Source of the DNA: Phallusia fumigata
Taxonomy: Eukaryota > Chordata > Ascidiacea > Phlebobranchia > Ascidiidae
DNA: 25,397 bases
Assembly (NCBI GenBank): GCA_008931825.1
Contig: QXVZ01011249.1
Coordinates: forward strand, 1 to 25,397
Direction of reading: 5' to 3'
Part shown: positions 10,832 to 19,329 of the stretch, piece after piece
Layout: every line of letters starts with the position of its first letter
Position numbering within the stretch: the stretch's first letter is position 1
Made by a program: the position numbers and the translations under genes
The notes under the pieces: generated by a model
What the model saw: only the letters and a program-made list of their open reading frames with translations
Databases searched by the model: none
Told to the model about the DNA's origin: nothing

Positions 10832-10981
10832 TGGTTAAAAGTCCAGCGTGAATGGCAGCAACGCACGCAGGTGACTCTATGCTGTACACAGTCGTCCCGC
10901 ACACGTAATTTGAACGACAACCGGAAGGACAAAGAACCTCTGCAAGAGGTTCTTCCGCGTCACCGCTGGTGTCGCATTTCA
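10832..10981 (-). pseudogene. Gene B LCCL2 first exon (intact)
   Basis: 150 nt, phase 1-1, nearly the same as 4839-4988: VKCDTSGD, LCPSGC, VCGTTVYS, CVAAIHAGLL; acceptor tttgacag, donor gtaagt. Confidence 0.8.
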
Positions 10982-11392
10982 CTGTCAAAGTTTTGATAAG
11001 TCAAGTCACGCTACCGAAACCCGATTTTTTCGAATAGGTATGATTAAAAAAACGTTTTCTTAACTAATCTAAAGCATCGTAGTGTTTTCGAAAATATCTC
11101 AGTGGATGGCTGAAAAAAACTATAACGCGTTTAATATCAAGTTATCAAACTAGCCACACTAAAAGGCGTGACGTTGTGTACGTTTAAGCTTGCAAATAAG
11201 CAGTTTTCGCTCAAATTTAGCAAAACATTTTTACCTGAATAACAACGTGGTTTCTTTGTCAACAACATATGTTACAGAGGTAGAAGAGGTAAAGCTATGT
11301 TAAAAGTTTTTATTGTAGCGGTGGTCGCTTTGTTTGTTATAATTCCAAGGACTTGAAAGTTATGTTGTGCATTTGATTAAAACAAGACAAAA

Positions 11393-11523
11393 GGTTCTCC
11401 CAGTAACTGTAGAATACGAAACGGTCGACGGGGGACAAGATTCGCTTTTGATTCCGTTTCTTGACGTTCCTGTGTATTTGGGGCGTGGTCCGCTTTTGAA
11501 CACTTCGAAATATCCGCCACTGT
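11393..11523 (-). pseudogene. Gene B LCCL1 second exon with replaced donor
   Basis: Acceptor ttccag, then SGGYFEVFKSGP, YTGTSRNGI, SCPPSTVSYS as in copy A. Where copy A has TTTCAAA|gtaaaaac, copy B carries a 20-bp block at 11393-11412 identical to 4077-4096, the acceptor and first codons of gene A's EGF1 exon. No donor in the right phase remains. Confidence 0.75.
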
Positions 11524-11911
11524 CTGGAAAAACGTAAGTTACTAATTCTACCCAAAGTGAATACAATTTACTCAATCAATACATTGTGTGGTTTATGTAT
11601 GGCTCTGGACGCTGAAAGCGATTTCGCAACAAACTTTGTGCTGACAGTGGTGACCACAAGATCGTCAAAAATAAAAAGCTTGCCTGATGTCCAGCTGTCA
11701 CTCATTTTCCTACTGGATAATAAATAATGAGTTTTTTCACATCAAGGCTATGAAAAACTACCTTGTGGAGTGGTTGGAAGTCATAACCTCTGTCTTTTCG
11801 GCGTTTTGGCAAAACTATTTTAATGTTTTTAATAAACCCTAAAATTTTATATGCAAACGTGAGCATAAGGTGAATAAAAGCGGGCTACTGAGGTGCAATC
11901 AACAAACTTAC

Positions 11912-12067
11912 TGTCCATTAGTCCAGCATGCATCGCAGCAAGACACAGAGGGCCGCTCACGTAGTTGTCCGTTCCACATAAACCTGAATGTTGCTTCCAA
12001 CAGTCGCCGGGACAAATCACTTTCGTGATTGAGTGCTTCAAATCGGACAGCTTCGTGTCGCAGGTTG
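11912..12067 (-). pseudogene. Gene B LCCL1 first exon (intact)
   Basis: 156 nt, same length and phase as 5839-5994: ATCDTK, VICPGDC, LCGTDNY, CLAAMHAGLM; donor gtaagt. Only a few changes from copy A. Confidence 0.8.
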
Positions 12068-12413
12068 CTGATGAAAGCGACAAATATTTCATGCACAAAA
12101 ATCACGCGCAAACAAATAAAGTATTCACATGACAAAATACAAAGAGAGTTATACCGTTAGCTTGAACGGAGGAAATCTATAAAAGACAGTAGTTGGTTGG
12201 AGATTTAATATTTACAACAAACAAAACCAGACTAGGACAATATCAAGTTCTAAGCCTATGGGGGCTTGTTAAAGCCGGCTAAGCTGACCAAAACTTACCA
12301 ACAAATTTTGAGAGTCTTATTTTACCATGCACATTGACCTAAAAAAATATTTACATCAATATATATATCTGATGATATCTCTTGATGTTTGATTGTTTGC
12401 TAATCATGCTTAC

Positions 12414-12517
12414 CCAATAAAGATTTGAACAAAAATTTGAACATGGGGATGGAACAAAAAATTCCAGAACAGCAAGAATGTCAACAAGTTTGACTTCGAT
12501 AGCGTTCGTCGATTCAT
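12414..12517 (-). pseudogene. Gene B signal-peptide exon, length-shifted
   Basis: ATG at 12517-12515 opens a peptide with a hydrophobic stretch (LLTFLLFWNFLF) and ends at GGG|TAAGC-type donor context. Relative to copies A and C it carries about 10 extra nt near the 3' end, leaving phase 2 instead of 1, so joining to 12067 shifts the frame. Confidence 0.6.
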
Positions 12518-12749
12518 TGTTCCTTTTTAATTTTTATGTAACTTATTAAAAAGGCAAAAACAAAATAGTCAGGATCAAATACCCACCGTTGTCTAACGTT
12601 AAACAATAAACTTTTTCGTCATCCTTCGCACGTTGTCACACGCATCAAATATTTGGAAATGTCCAATCATGTTTTTCTGTCTTTCGGTTTTTTTGATGTT
12701 GTCTTAATGAAACAAACACCATCCACATAGCCTCGGAAGTGACGTAAGA

Positions 12750-12860
12750 CAAACGTCACCGCCAGTGTCAAAGTTTTAATAAGTCAAGTCACGCTGAAGA
12801 AAATCTGTTTTTGTTACGTGAGTATGATGCATTAAACGTTTTCTGATGTAAGAAAGCGTT
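12750..12860. repeat. Stray copy of the intron next to the LCCL2 first exon
   Basis: Sequence from about 12766 (gtcaaagtttt, aataagtcaagtcacgct) matches 10984-11060, the intron upstream of gene B's LCCL2 first exon. Just to its left a few exon-like bases (cgtcaccgc) remain while the acceptor has been deleted. It is a fragment of another gene copy. Confidence 0.5.
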
Positions 12861-12959
12861 GTAGAAAAGACTATTTTTGATTAAAGCTGTATAAAACTCG
12901 TGTTTTGTTTACCTACGCCCTCATCACACAACTCTGTTTTGATATTTCACGTATACTTC

Positions 12960-13255
12960 ATTCATGAACGTAATATCTTGTTTTGGGTCAGACCCGTAGT
13001 CTACTTAGTCTACCAGCGGATCAACAAACCGTTTGTCAAATTGCAAAACCTTGTGTCAACACGATGGCAGATATATGTCACTTGAGCCCTTTGCCATTTT
13101 GAACTCGTTTTTTACCAGGATGCTTAACATTATCAGCTAAATTTCCATTAGCTCCACAGCTTCCGTACTGCATGTAATTGTATATGATGGTTGACATCAA
13201 AGGCATGTTGATCTTTTGGTTAACAGCGTTAAGCATTTCGTATTTTTGTTAAGGC
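12960..13255. repeat. 5'-flank block of gene B, paralogous to 6850-7150
   Basis: Upstream flank shared with gene A. On the minus strand a reading frame from an ATG at 13236 (MLN..., then INMPLMS) is partly kept in both, but downstream it diverges and breaks. Status unclear. Confidence 0.5.
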
Positions 13256-13685
13256 ATTACTGGTTACCACAGTGCTTTGCCGTACCAAAGACAAAATCAT
13301 AAATAAGCGAAAAATTAGTTACATATTCTTGGACTTAACATTGATATCAACTTCAGAGTAATTAAAGTACATTGCCACTTTATTGTAATAAATCAGGACT
13401 ATTTTAAAATACAGGATTTACAGAACGTCTGTGTTGTTTACGCAAGGCAAAGTATAATTGTATTAGCAAAAAACGATTTTCTGGTTGACAATTTAACCCT
13501 TAGTTATATGTGTTCACTTATGAGACCGATCTCAAGCAAAATACGCGAACACAACAGGGAACCTAGCTTCTTAAGTCGTTCTACATATAAGTGTTTGTAT
13601 TTTATGTGGGACGCAACTTATAGTTTAAATATTTTAGTTTCGAATTTCCCGGATTCCTATGATAGTGACTTCCTTTTAGTAAATC
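13256..13685. other. No gene seen
   Basis: AT-rich DNA between the gene B upstream block and a CTLD terminal fragment. No exon, RNA gene or repeat recognised. The last part (from about 13640) resembles the DNA just beyond gene C's stop at 16060-16118. Confidence 0.4.
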
Positions 13686-13757
13686 AACGACGTTCGCAAA
13701 CGCCAAAAGCATATTTCCCACACATTAGCAAAACATCTTGCGAATTTCAAGTACACT
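13686..13757 (-). pseudogene. CTLD terminal fragment
   Basis: On the minus strand the last ~20 codons of a CTLD second exon: a cysteine nine residues before GVC, then GVCERR and TGA at 13686-13688. The spacing of the two cysteines (C-x7-C) equals that in gene A. Upstream the frame meets a stop and the rest of the domain is gone. Confidence 0.6.
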
Positions 13758-14117
13758 CTTGTACACATTATGAAACGATAAAATGAGCAATCAACACACA
13801 ATCTTCTGGCCTACAATATTTACATTTTTATACATTAGTAACAGTTTCGCATTAAATCTGCAAAATAAGTGGATTACTCCAAACATGTGCCAGTTTTGGT
13901 GTAACACATAGTTGAAAGCAGTTATTTCGAAGTTGTAAAGTGGTCGATCGGAACTCTCATGAGGCGTATTTTTGTTCAATTGCCATTAAAAAACAACTCA
14001 ATAAAGTTGAGACATATCTCTTGTCAGACTTATATCAACTGTACGTCTCATTTAAAAATACTGGTTTTATTTTTTGTTTATCCATCAGAATTATTTGTAG
14101 TGACTTTATCCTAACAA

Positions 14118-14394
14118 ATCAGGCCGTTCGCAAACGCCAAACGATTTTAAAGAATAAATGACATCATTCCATTGGTACCTGAAATTATTTTTGTGGATAG
14201 GAAATAGTTCGGAATATACGCATTCAACGCAATGTTCGTCTCGTTTATGGTTTGCTTCGCCATGATACAAGTCAGAGTTGTTGGGCGTCGCCTTTACATT
14301 GTCAACAAATCTGTAGTTCCCATCCTTATTGCTGTCCCATAAACCGATCTAAATTCGCTGATGTCCGAGATCAATCATCTTATTTACCAACGAC
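14118..14394 (-). pseudogene. Relic D: second CTLD exon with stop, lost acceptor and lost terminator
   Basis: Clearly homologous to 8526-8802: SLVNKMIDLGHQRI, IGLWDSNKDG, EHCVEC, YQWNDV, FGVCER. The acceptor AG has become AC, the Trp of WIGL is a TAG stop, the third conserved Cys is Tyr, and a 1-nt loss near the end moves the stop out of frame. Its partner first exon lies at about 14766-14834. Confidence 0.8.
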
Positions 14395-14765
14395 GTGTAT
14401 TAGAACAAATTTGAACATTTTTATGTCTTTTTAAAAAATGGCAACTGGCGATATTTGGAACCTGCAGTGTAACTTTTTTCAGGTTCTCATAATATCATAT
14501 GCCGCAGCTTTCCTGTGAAGCAAACCGACACAACCGACCGCGTTCGCACAATTTCGTGCTAATTACACGCGCTAAATAAAACATTAAACGTAAAAAATCT
14601 AATTCTAATAAACAGATCGACAGTGGGCGCATTTCAGATAGACTTATAATGACTTATCGAACGAAACGTTATGCCTTTTTGTCGCTTGTTATAAGCCATT
14701 TGCTCCAAGATTTTTAAACCTTCGCAAATGACCAACTTGGCTCAACACCAAACATACTAAAACAC

Positions 14766-14834
14766 TAGAGACCTTCGGGTTTGATTATCCCTAATTCCCC
14801 AAGCGGCCAGATCTCCACCTATGGACTGACAATA
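14766..14834 (-). pseudogene. Relic D: truncated first CTLD exon
   Basis: Reads SYCQSIGGDLAAWGIRDNQTR up to a gtctct donor, then stops matching CTLD abruptly at about 14835, where repeat R starts. The 5' part of the exon (FSPSAQTW) and all upstream exons are missing. Confidence 0.75.
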
Positions 14835-15016
14835 AGACTACACGAATGCCCGGTTTTGGCAGACGCTACTTTGCTGCATGGTATAACACGCTATTTAACA
14901 AGTTTATTTGGTTTTTAATATTAAAGTCCATTTGATGTTTAAAGCCACACACATAGTTGTAAGTGTAAGAAGGTTTTAAACGCCATGCTAATTACAAGTA
15001 CAGTATATGCACTTAA
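14835..15016. repeat. Repeat R, copy 1
   Basis: About 180 bp (from agacta, cccggttttggc to tatatgcacttaa) present again at 18895-19084 and 19793-19974 with a few differences. It abuts the broken exon of relic D. I see no open reading frame with known homology and no clear terminal inverted repeats. Confidence 0.75.
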
Positions 15017-15028
15017 ACTTGATTTGTA

Positions 15029-15216
15029 CAACGTAGTTTCCAACGTAGCATCTACGTCGTCTGGATTCGGCATTTTTACGTTAAAATATCGTTTAGGTGA
15101 ACGTATAAATGCCGTCGTTGCACAACATAATTTCCAGCGTGACATCTACGTCGTCTGGAGTCGACACTTTTACGTAACAATAACGTTTAGGTAAACTTAT
15201 AAATGACAAATGAAAG
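15029..15216. repeat. Two-copy 94-bp tandem repeat
   Basis: 15029-15122 and 15123-15216 align with period 94 (shared tctacgtcgtctgga, ttttacgt, cgtttaggt, tataaatg), diverged by roughly a fifth by eye. Function unknown. Confidence 0.7.
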
Positions 15217-15253
15217 CAGGTACAACTATTAGGGAAGTCGCTTGGTTTCTTTG

Positions 15254-15310
15254 TAGGGATTGTCATTTGAGACACTTTTTATAATCCTGAAAATCCCGGG
15301 ACAATCCCTA
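15254..15310. repeat. Perfect 11-bp inverted repeat
   Basis: tagggattgtc at 15254-15264 and its exact reverse complement at 15300-15310 enclose 35 bp. It could be the end structure of a small element or chance. Confidence 0.5.
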
Positions 15311-15392
15311 TTTCTTCGGCATTTTTGAACTAACTTGTTTTTAACCAAGTGTTATTTAACAATATTGTGCCTAATTTCCTGTTTTTCCGCAG

Positions 15393-15452
15393 GTGAAGCA
15401 TTTGTTTTCATCAAAGCAGACGATGGCAAGATTGACATCAATAGAATGTTAA
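15393..15452 (+). pseudogene. Possible vWA domain exon remnant
   Basis: After a ttccgcag acceptor the frame reads EAFVFIKADDGKIDINRM, resembling the last vWA exon at 1025 (YAVFLKFDDG..INM). The similarity then fades. It may be a relic of a vWA gene carried along with the lectin units. Weak call on a short stretch. Confidence 0.3.
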
Positions 15453-16118
15453 TGTTTTATACACAAATACATATGAGCATTTTGTATTTTAGTCAAGTCA
15501 TTCCCATTTTTACACGGCATTCTTATAGTGCCAAAATTTTTGTTAGCTCTTTCACAAAAAAACATTACTAAATCTTCCTTGTCCCGCTGCCACGTGATGT
15601 TGGATACAATACATTCAGATTTAATTTTCGCTTATCAAACAAAACATAAAGACAAAAGTAATAAAGTTGAATTTTACGACAGTATATGGGGCAATTCATA
15701 AGGGAAACACAAAATGCTGCAGAAAAAGTAGTTTTATCTCTTTCCAAACCTTATTACCAGTACACATTAGTCAAAAACATCAGTTAAACTGTACTAACGC
15801 TATATTGTATAGGAAGTATTTTAATGTAGAGAACGTCCATGTTTCTTCTTCTAGTATGAACAAAAGTATATGTACAATATCTAGCAAAGTAAAGTCATAC
15901 CATGTGAGCAAAGAACTTTTTTTGATAATTTACCCTTGATATCATGTCCAGCGCACAAACAAAGTCGACCACAAACAAAATGCAGGAACACATTTAGAAG
16001 CATTTTAAAATAAGCCGTTTTACTTGAGTCATAATGCAGGTTGGTATTTCATGTTGGGTTTCAGATTTCGAATTTTGCACATTTCTAGATTTCTATGTAG
16101 TGACTTCCTTCTAACAAA
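15453..16118. other. No gene seen
   Basis: AT-rich region downstream of gene C's stop. No exon recognised. The portion near 16060-16118 matches DNA left of the CTLD fragment at 13.7 kb. Confidence 0.4.
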
Positions 16119-17027
16119 TCAACGACGTTCGCAAACCCCAATGGCTTTCACAGTACACAGAAGATTATTCCATTGGTATTGGAAACGCACTGGGCATTCG
16201 ACGCAATGCTCAGTTAAGATATTGTTTGGTTCTCCAACATAAAAGTTACTGTTGATAGACGTCGTTTCCACTCCGTCAACATATTTATAGTTTCCGTCTC
16301 CGTTACTGTCCCACAAACCGATCCAAAATGCCCAATGTTTGAGCGCCTTCATCTTATTTGTCAATGATCTACATTAGTAAAAAGGTTTTTGTAGACTTCT
16401 TCAAAAATGGCGACAATTTTAGGATTCTGGTTTGCTCACTCAAAAATCAGTGGTTCTTAACCGTTTTTTCCCTCATTATCCATATCCATTCAGATCAAAT
16501 TACCTTTCTCCACAATTTACCTAAATCTATTATATTTAATTTTTCTAGTTGCGTCATACTTAATATAAAATAGTGCGATTTTCAGAGAGCAGGTTCAGCT
16601 AATTACCACAATAAAGGTTAAGAAGCACTGATCTAAAGTTATAAGCCTAAGCCTCTCCTGGGAAGCAAACCCATATCATGGACAACGTTTGCCAATTTTT
16701 CTGTCAACAGACGCTAACTGTAACGTTTTACTAACCAAATTATATTCTAATAAACAGATCGATAGTGGGTCTCTGATAGACATTTTACACACGAATTTAC
16801 GAAGGAGCAAATACAATTTTATTTACTTTTTGTCGCCTTTTTTAATCCGTTTCCTCTAAGATTTTTAACCGTCCCAAACTGACTCCAAAATGTATAAACC
16901 AAGTTCTACCTGCGAGTTTGCTCGTCCCTCATTCCCCAAGCGGCTAGATCTCCGCCTATGGACCGACAATAAGCCCTCGAATCACTCCAAGTCTGAGCTG
17001 AGGGTGAGAAGTAATGATCCCGCAAAA
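16119..17027 (-). CDS. Gene C CTLD exons
   Basis: First exon 17027-16910: LRDHYFSPSAQTW, SRAYCRSIGGDLAAWG, donor gtagaa. Second exon 16368-16119: WIGLWDSNGDG, NFYVGEPNN, EHCVEC, YQWNNLLC, GVCERR, TGA. Carries EPN with WNN, like copy B. Confidence 0.87.
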
Positions 17028-18397
17028 CTGAGAAATTCGTGAGGTAACTTGACAGCGGTTCCATTTTATGTTTTTGTGGAAATAAAGCGCAATGCCAAAC
17101 TACAGTTCCAGAGTATTTAAGCATTTACGTTTAGCAAGGCTACCTCTGCTTTGCTTTGCAGTTTCAACTGGGTTTCTTTCAACTCTTTAAACCAAGTAAC
17201 TTTTCAGATAAAATAGGCAAGTATTTTGCAGAACTCAACGATTGTATACATCCCTGTGGTATTAGGTACATCCTTTCAACACTAATAAAACTTACAGTGT
17301 TTTCCAGACAAAACTGAATAACAGATTTTAGAAGTATGTTCGAGTATTGGGCTTTGAAATGGTCATTTCAATTTTTAGATGGATTCGGTTGAACACTAAT
17401 AGAATGTATGAGAGGTAGTTAAACGAGTTACCTATCTCGCAATTTCTGCCTGTGTACCAAATATTGCAGGTGCAGATGTAATCGTTTAAAGTATCGATGC
17501 AAGTTCCATTGTGTTGACATATTCCCGGGTTTACGCCACAAAAGCTGGTGACTAAAGAAGTTCGTTGTTTAGCTTCGTGACGTAACGACTCGATTCGCAA
17601 CATTAGAAAATACACCAATTCGAGTTACTATTAAAGTAAAACATTCGAGAAACAACGATAGAAAAAACATCCACTTGTTTCGACCTTAAAATTATTTTTC
17701 ATCCGGGAAGATTAAAAACCCAAAACTCAACTTGCTTAATAGAGAAATGTTTACCGTTTTTTAATACTAGCAAAATCTTGCGGTTTAATTTCCCACCAAA
17801 ATGTGTGTCTAACCCTAGCATCTTATGGCTGAGACTTACATTGATAGCATACCATATAAATGTTATGTAATTTATATAGGCACGATAAAGAGGTAGAATC
17901 ATAAGTGTGTTAACCCTATCCCAGTGGCTTGTTTTCGTACGAAATTACCTTCGAATGTAAACTCTGCTTTTGAAGCACCACATGACTGACTTGTCACGCC
18001 GTGATTGGTTGATCCATTGTATGAATTTTGACTATTTTTGGTGTAGAATTCTACTTTTCCACCTTTTTCTGTATGANTGCAAAAATCACGCGCAATATTT
18101 AAAATATCAACATAATAAAATGCAAAATGGAGTAACAGAGTTGGCCTTCAGTGACTGACACCCAAAGTCAGTCGTTTGTTGGGGATTTAATATGTACAAC
18201 CAAAAAACTGAACAACGGAAAGAATTTCTGCACGCTCGTGGACTAAAAAACGCACGTCCGACATTATGCCTGTTATTGTCTGATCATTTACTAATCATCC
18301 TACCCATTAAAGATTCACTTCCATACGGATTGAACAAAAAATTCCAGACCAGCAGGAATGCCAACAAGTTTGATTGCGATGTCGTTCGACGACTCAT
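16119..18397 (-). CDS. Lectin gene C: signal peptide - [gap] - LCCL - EGF - CTLD (interrupted by an assembly N)
   Basis: Visible exons in transcript order: 18397-18304 (signal), 18068-17949 (second half of LCCL2), 17551-17432 (EGF), 17027-16910 and 16368-16119 (CTLD, TGA stop). All are open and in phase. The two exons of LCCL1 and the first of LCCL2 are absent. The single N at 18077 lies 8 nt beyond the LCCL2 exon edge, while the sequence on its other side matches gene B intron 1 about 30 nt before the LCCL1 acceptor. So about 1.7 kb (judging by gene B) is missing there. All joins are phase 1, so a gene finder would make an apparently valid but short protein. No equivalent of gene A's first EGF exon is seen. 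Likely functional, if the missing exons are sound. Confidence 0.75.
17432..17551 (-). CDS. Gene C EGF-like exon
   Basis: 120-nt phase 1-1 exon: VTSFC, GICQHNGTC, YICTCN, WYTGRNCEIG. Acceptor tttag, donor gtaact. Confidence 0.85.
17949..18068 (-). CDS. Gene C LCCL2 second exon
   Basis: 120 nt, phase 1-1, intact equivalent of 4317-4436: KGGKVEFYT, YNGSTNHGVTS, SCGASKAEFTFEG; acceptor tacag, donor gtaatt. Confidence 0.85.
18077..18077. other. Single N: hidden gap inside gene C
   Basis: Flanks come from two non-adjacent parts of the gene (edge of the LCCL2 second exon, and intron 1 next to the LCCL1 exon), so the N stands for missing sequence, not one base. Confidence 0.8.
18304..18397 (-). CDS. 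Gene C signal-peptide exon
   Basis: 94 nt, same length and phase as gene A exon 1. Starts MSRRTTSQS, hydrophobic LLAFLLVWNFLF, ends GSESLM before a gtagga donor. Confidence 0.72.
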
Positions 18398-18433
18398 TGT
18401 ATACGATACCAGTTGTTACACACGTTATTTTGG

Positions 18434-19327
18434 AAACAAAAACAAGTCGATCAAATCCTAAACCTTTTTCTAATCGTAAACCTAAAATGTCATTCGTTAT
18501 ATCCAGCTCACATATTCATTTTTGCTGTTACTTCGCATCAGACATTGGGGTACAATCGCATATTCCTGTCTTTTGTGGTGATCACCCCATTGTCTTACTA
18601 CACCAACCACGGGCCTCATGTCTGCCCGGTATTTTAAACCTGTTTGCCAAATTTCTGCGTTACGTGCTGATATACAGACTTGGAAGTAAAGTCAGTTAAA
18701 CAGGTAAGTTAACTACCGTCCCCATAGTTACGACGTTTTACCAAACTATTCGCCAAAATACGGAGTTATGTGCTGGCGTACAAACTCGGAAGTAACGCCG
18801 ATTAAGAAGGTATTTTCGAGTGAATGCTTTGTTATCAGATGACACAGCTACTCAACAGGAAATAGTCACTTACCTGTGCAGTAGCGGGAACTGTAGACTA
18901 TGCGCATGCCCGGTTTTGGCAAACGCTTTTACTTTACTTTGCTGCATGGTATAACACGCTATTTAACAAGTTTATTTGGTTTTTAATATTAAAGTCCATT
19001 TGATGTTTAAAACCCCACACATAGTTGTAAGTGTAAAAAGGTTTTGAACGCCATGCTAATTACAAGTGCAGTATATGCACTTAATGTCAAATAGCATCTT
19101 TCTCACGAAAAAAGGTTTTTCGTAAGCATTTTGTTCCTCTGGAAAAAAATTGGGGTATTTAGAGATTGAATTACCTAAGTGTTTCATCTTCATTTCTCCA
19201 TTAGAACAATTGTTGAAAGATATCTTTGCGTGGCGCAGTGACAACAACTCACAGTTAAATTGGTGTTGCATAAATTGGTTTACAGTATAGAGATCCTGCA
19301 AATATAGCAACCAGTGTTACAAGAAAA
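18434..19327. repeat. ~890-bp duplicated block, copy 1
   Basis: Matches 19330-20217 nearly base for base with scattered substitutions and small indels (for example 8 extra bases near 18930). It holds repeat R copy 2 and an internal degenerate ~105-bp repeat (18646 and 18751: gtgctg, gacttggaagtaa, gattaa). No gene recognised. Confidence 0.9.
18895..19084. repeat. Repeat R, copy 2
   Basis: Same element as 14835-15016, with an 8-bp insertion in the cgcttttactttactttgct stretch. Confidence 0.7.
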
Positions 19328-19329
19328 NT

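Larger units (their letters stand above)
8526..12517 (-). pseudogene. Lectin gene B: LCCL-LCCL-EGF-CTLD copy with several lesions, probable pseudogene
   Basis: Exon equivalents in transcript order: 12517-12414 (signal), 12067-11912, 11523-~11412 (LCCL1), 10981-10832, 10400-10289 (LCCL2), 9996-9877 (EGF), 9246-9129, 8802-8526 (CTLD). Lengths match copy A except where damaged. The signal exon is 104 nt instead of 94, so phase is 2 where phase 1 is needed. The LCCL1 second exon has lost its donor to a 20-bp foreign block. The LCCL2 second exon lacks 8 nt, shifts frame, and ends in a GC donor. No equivalent of gene A's first EGF exon is seen. The remaining exons are still open, so loss is recent, or part of the gene may still be transcribed. 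Confidence 0.75.

Noticed and set aside
13150..13236. Possible phospholipase A2-like motif (YGSCGANG) in the block upstream of gene B
   Set aside because: The cysteine spacing does not fit the PLA2 calcium loop, and the matching block upstream of gene A does not keep the motif.
14939..15275. Minus-strand frames sharing a PDDVD motif
   Set aside because: The shared motif comes from the 94-bp tandem repeat; both frames are short, without splice or domain support.
18192..18699. Overlapping plus-strand open frames of 87-113 codons
   Set aside because: They cover the antisense of the signal exon and part of the ~890-bp repeat; no domain is recognisable and frames differ between the two repeat copies.
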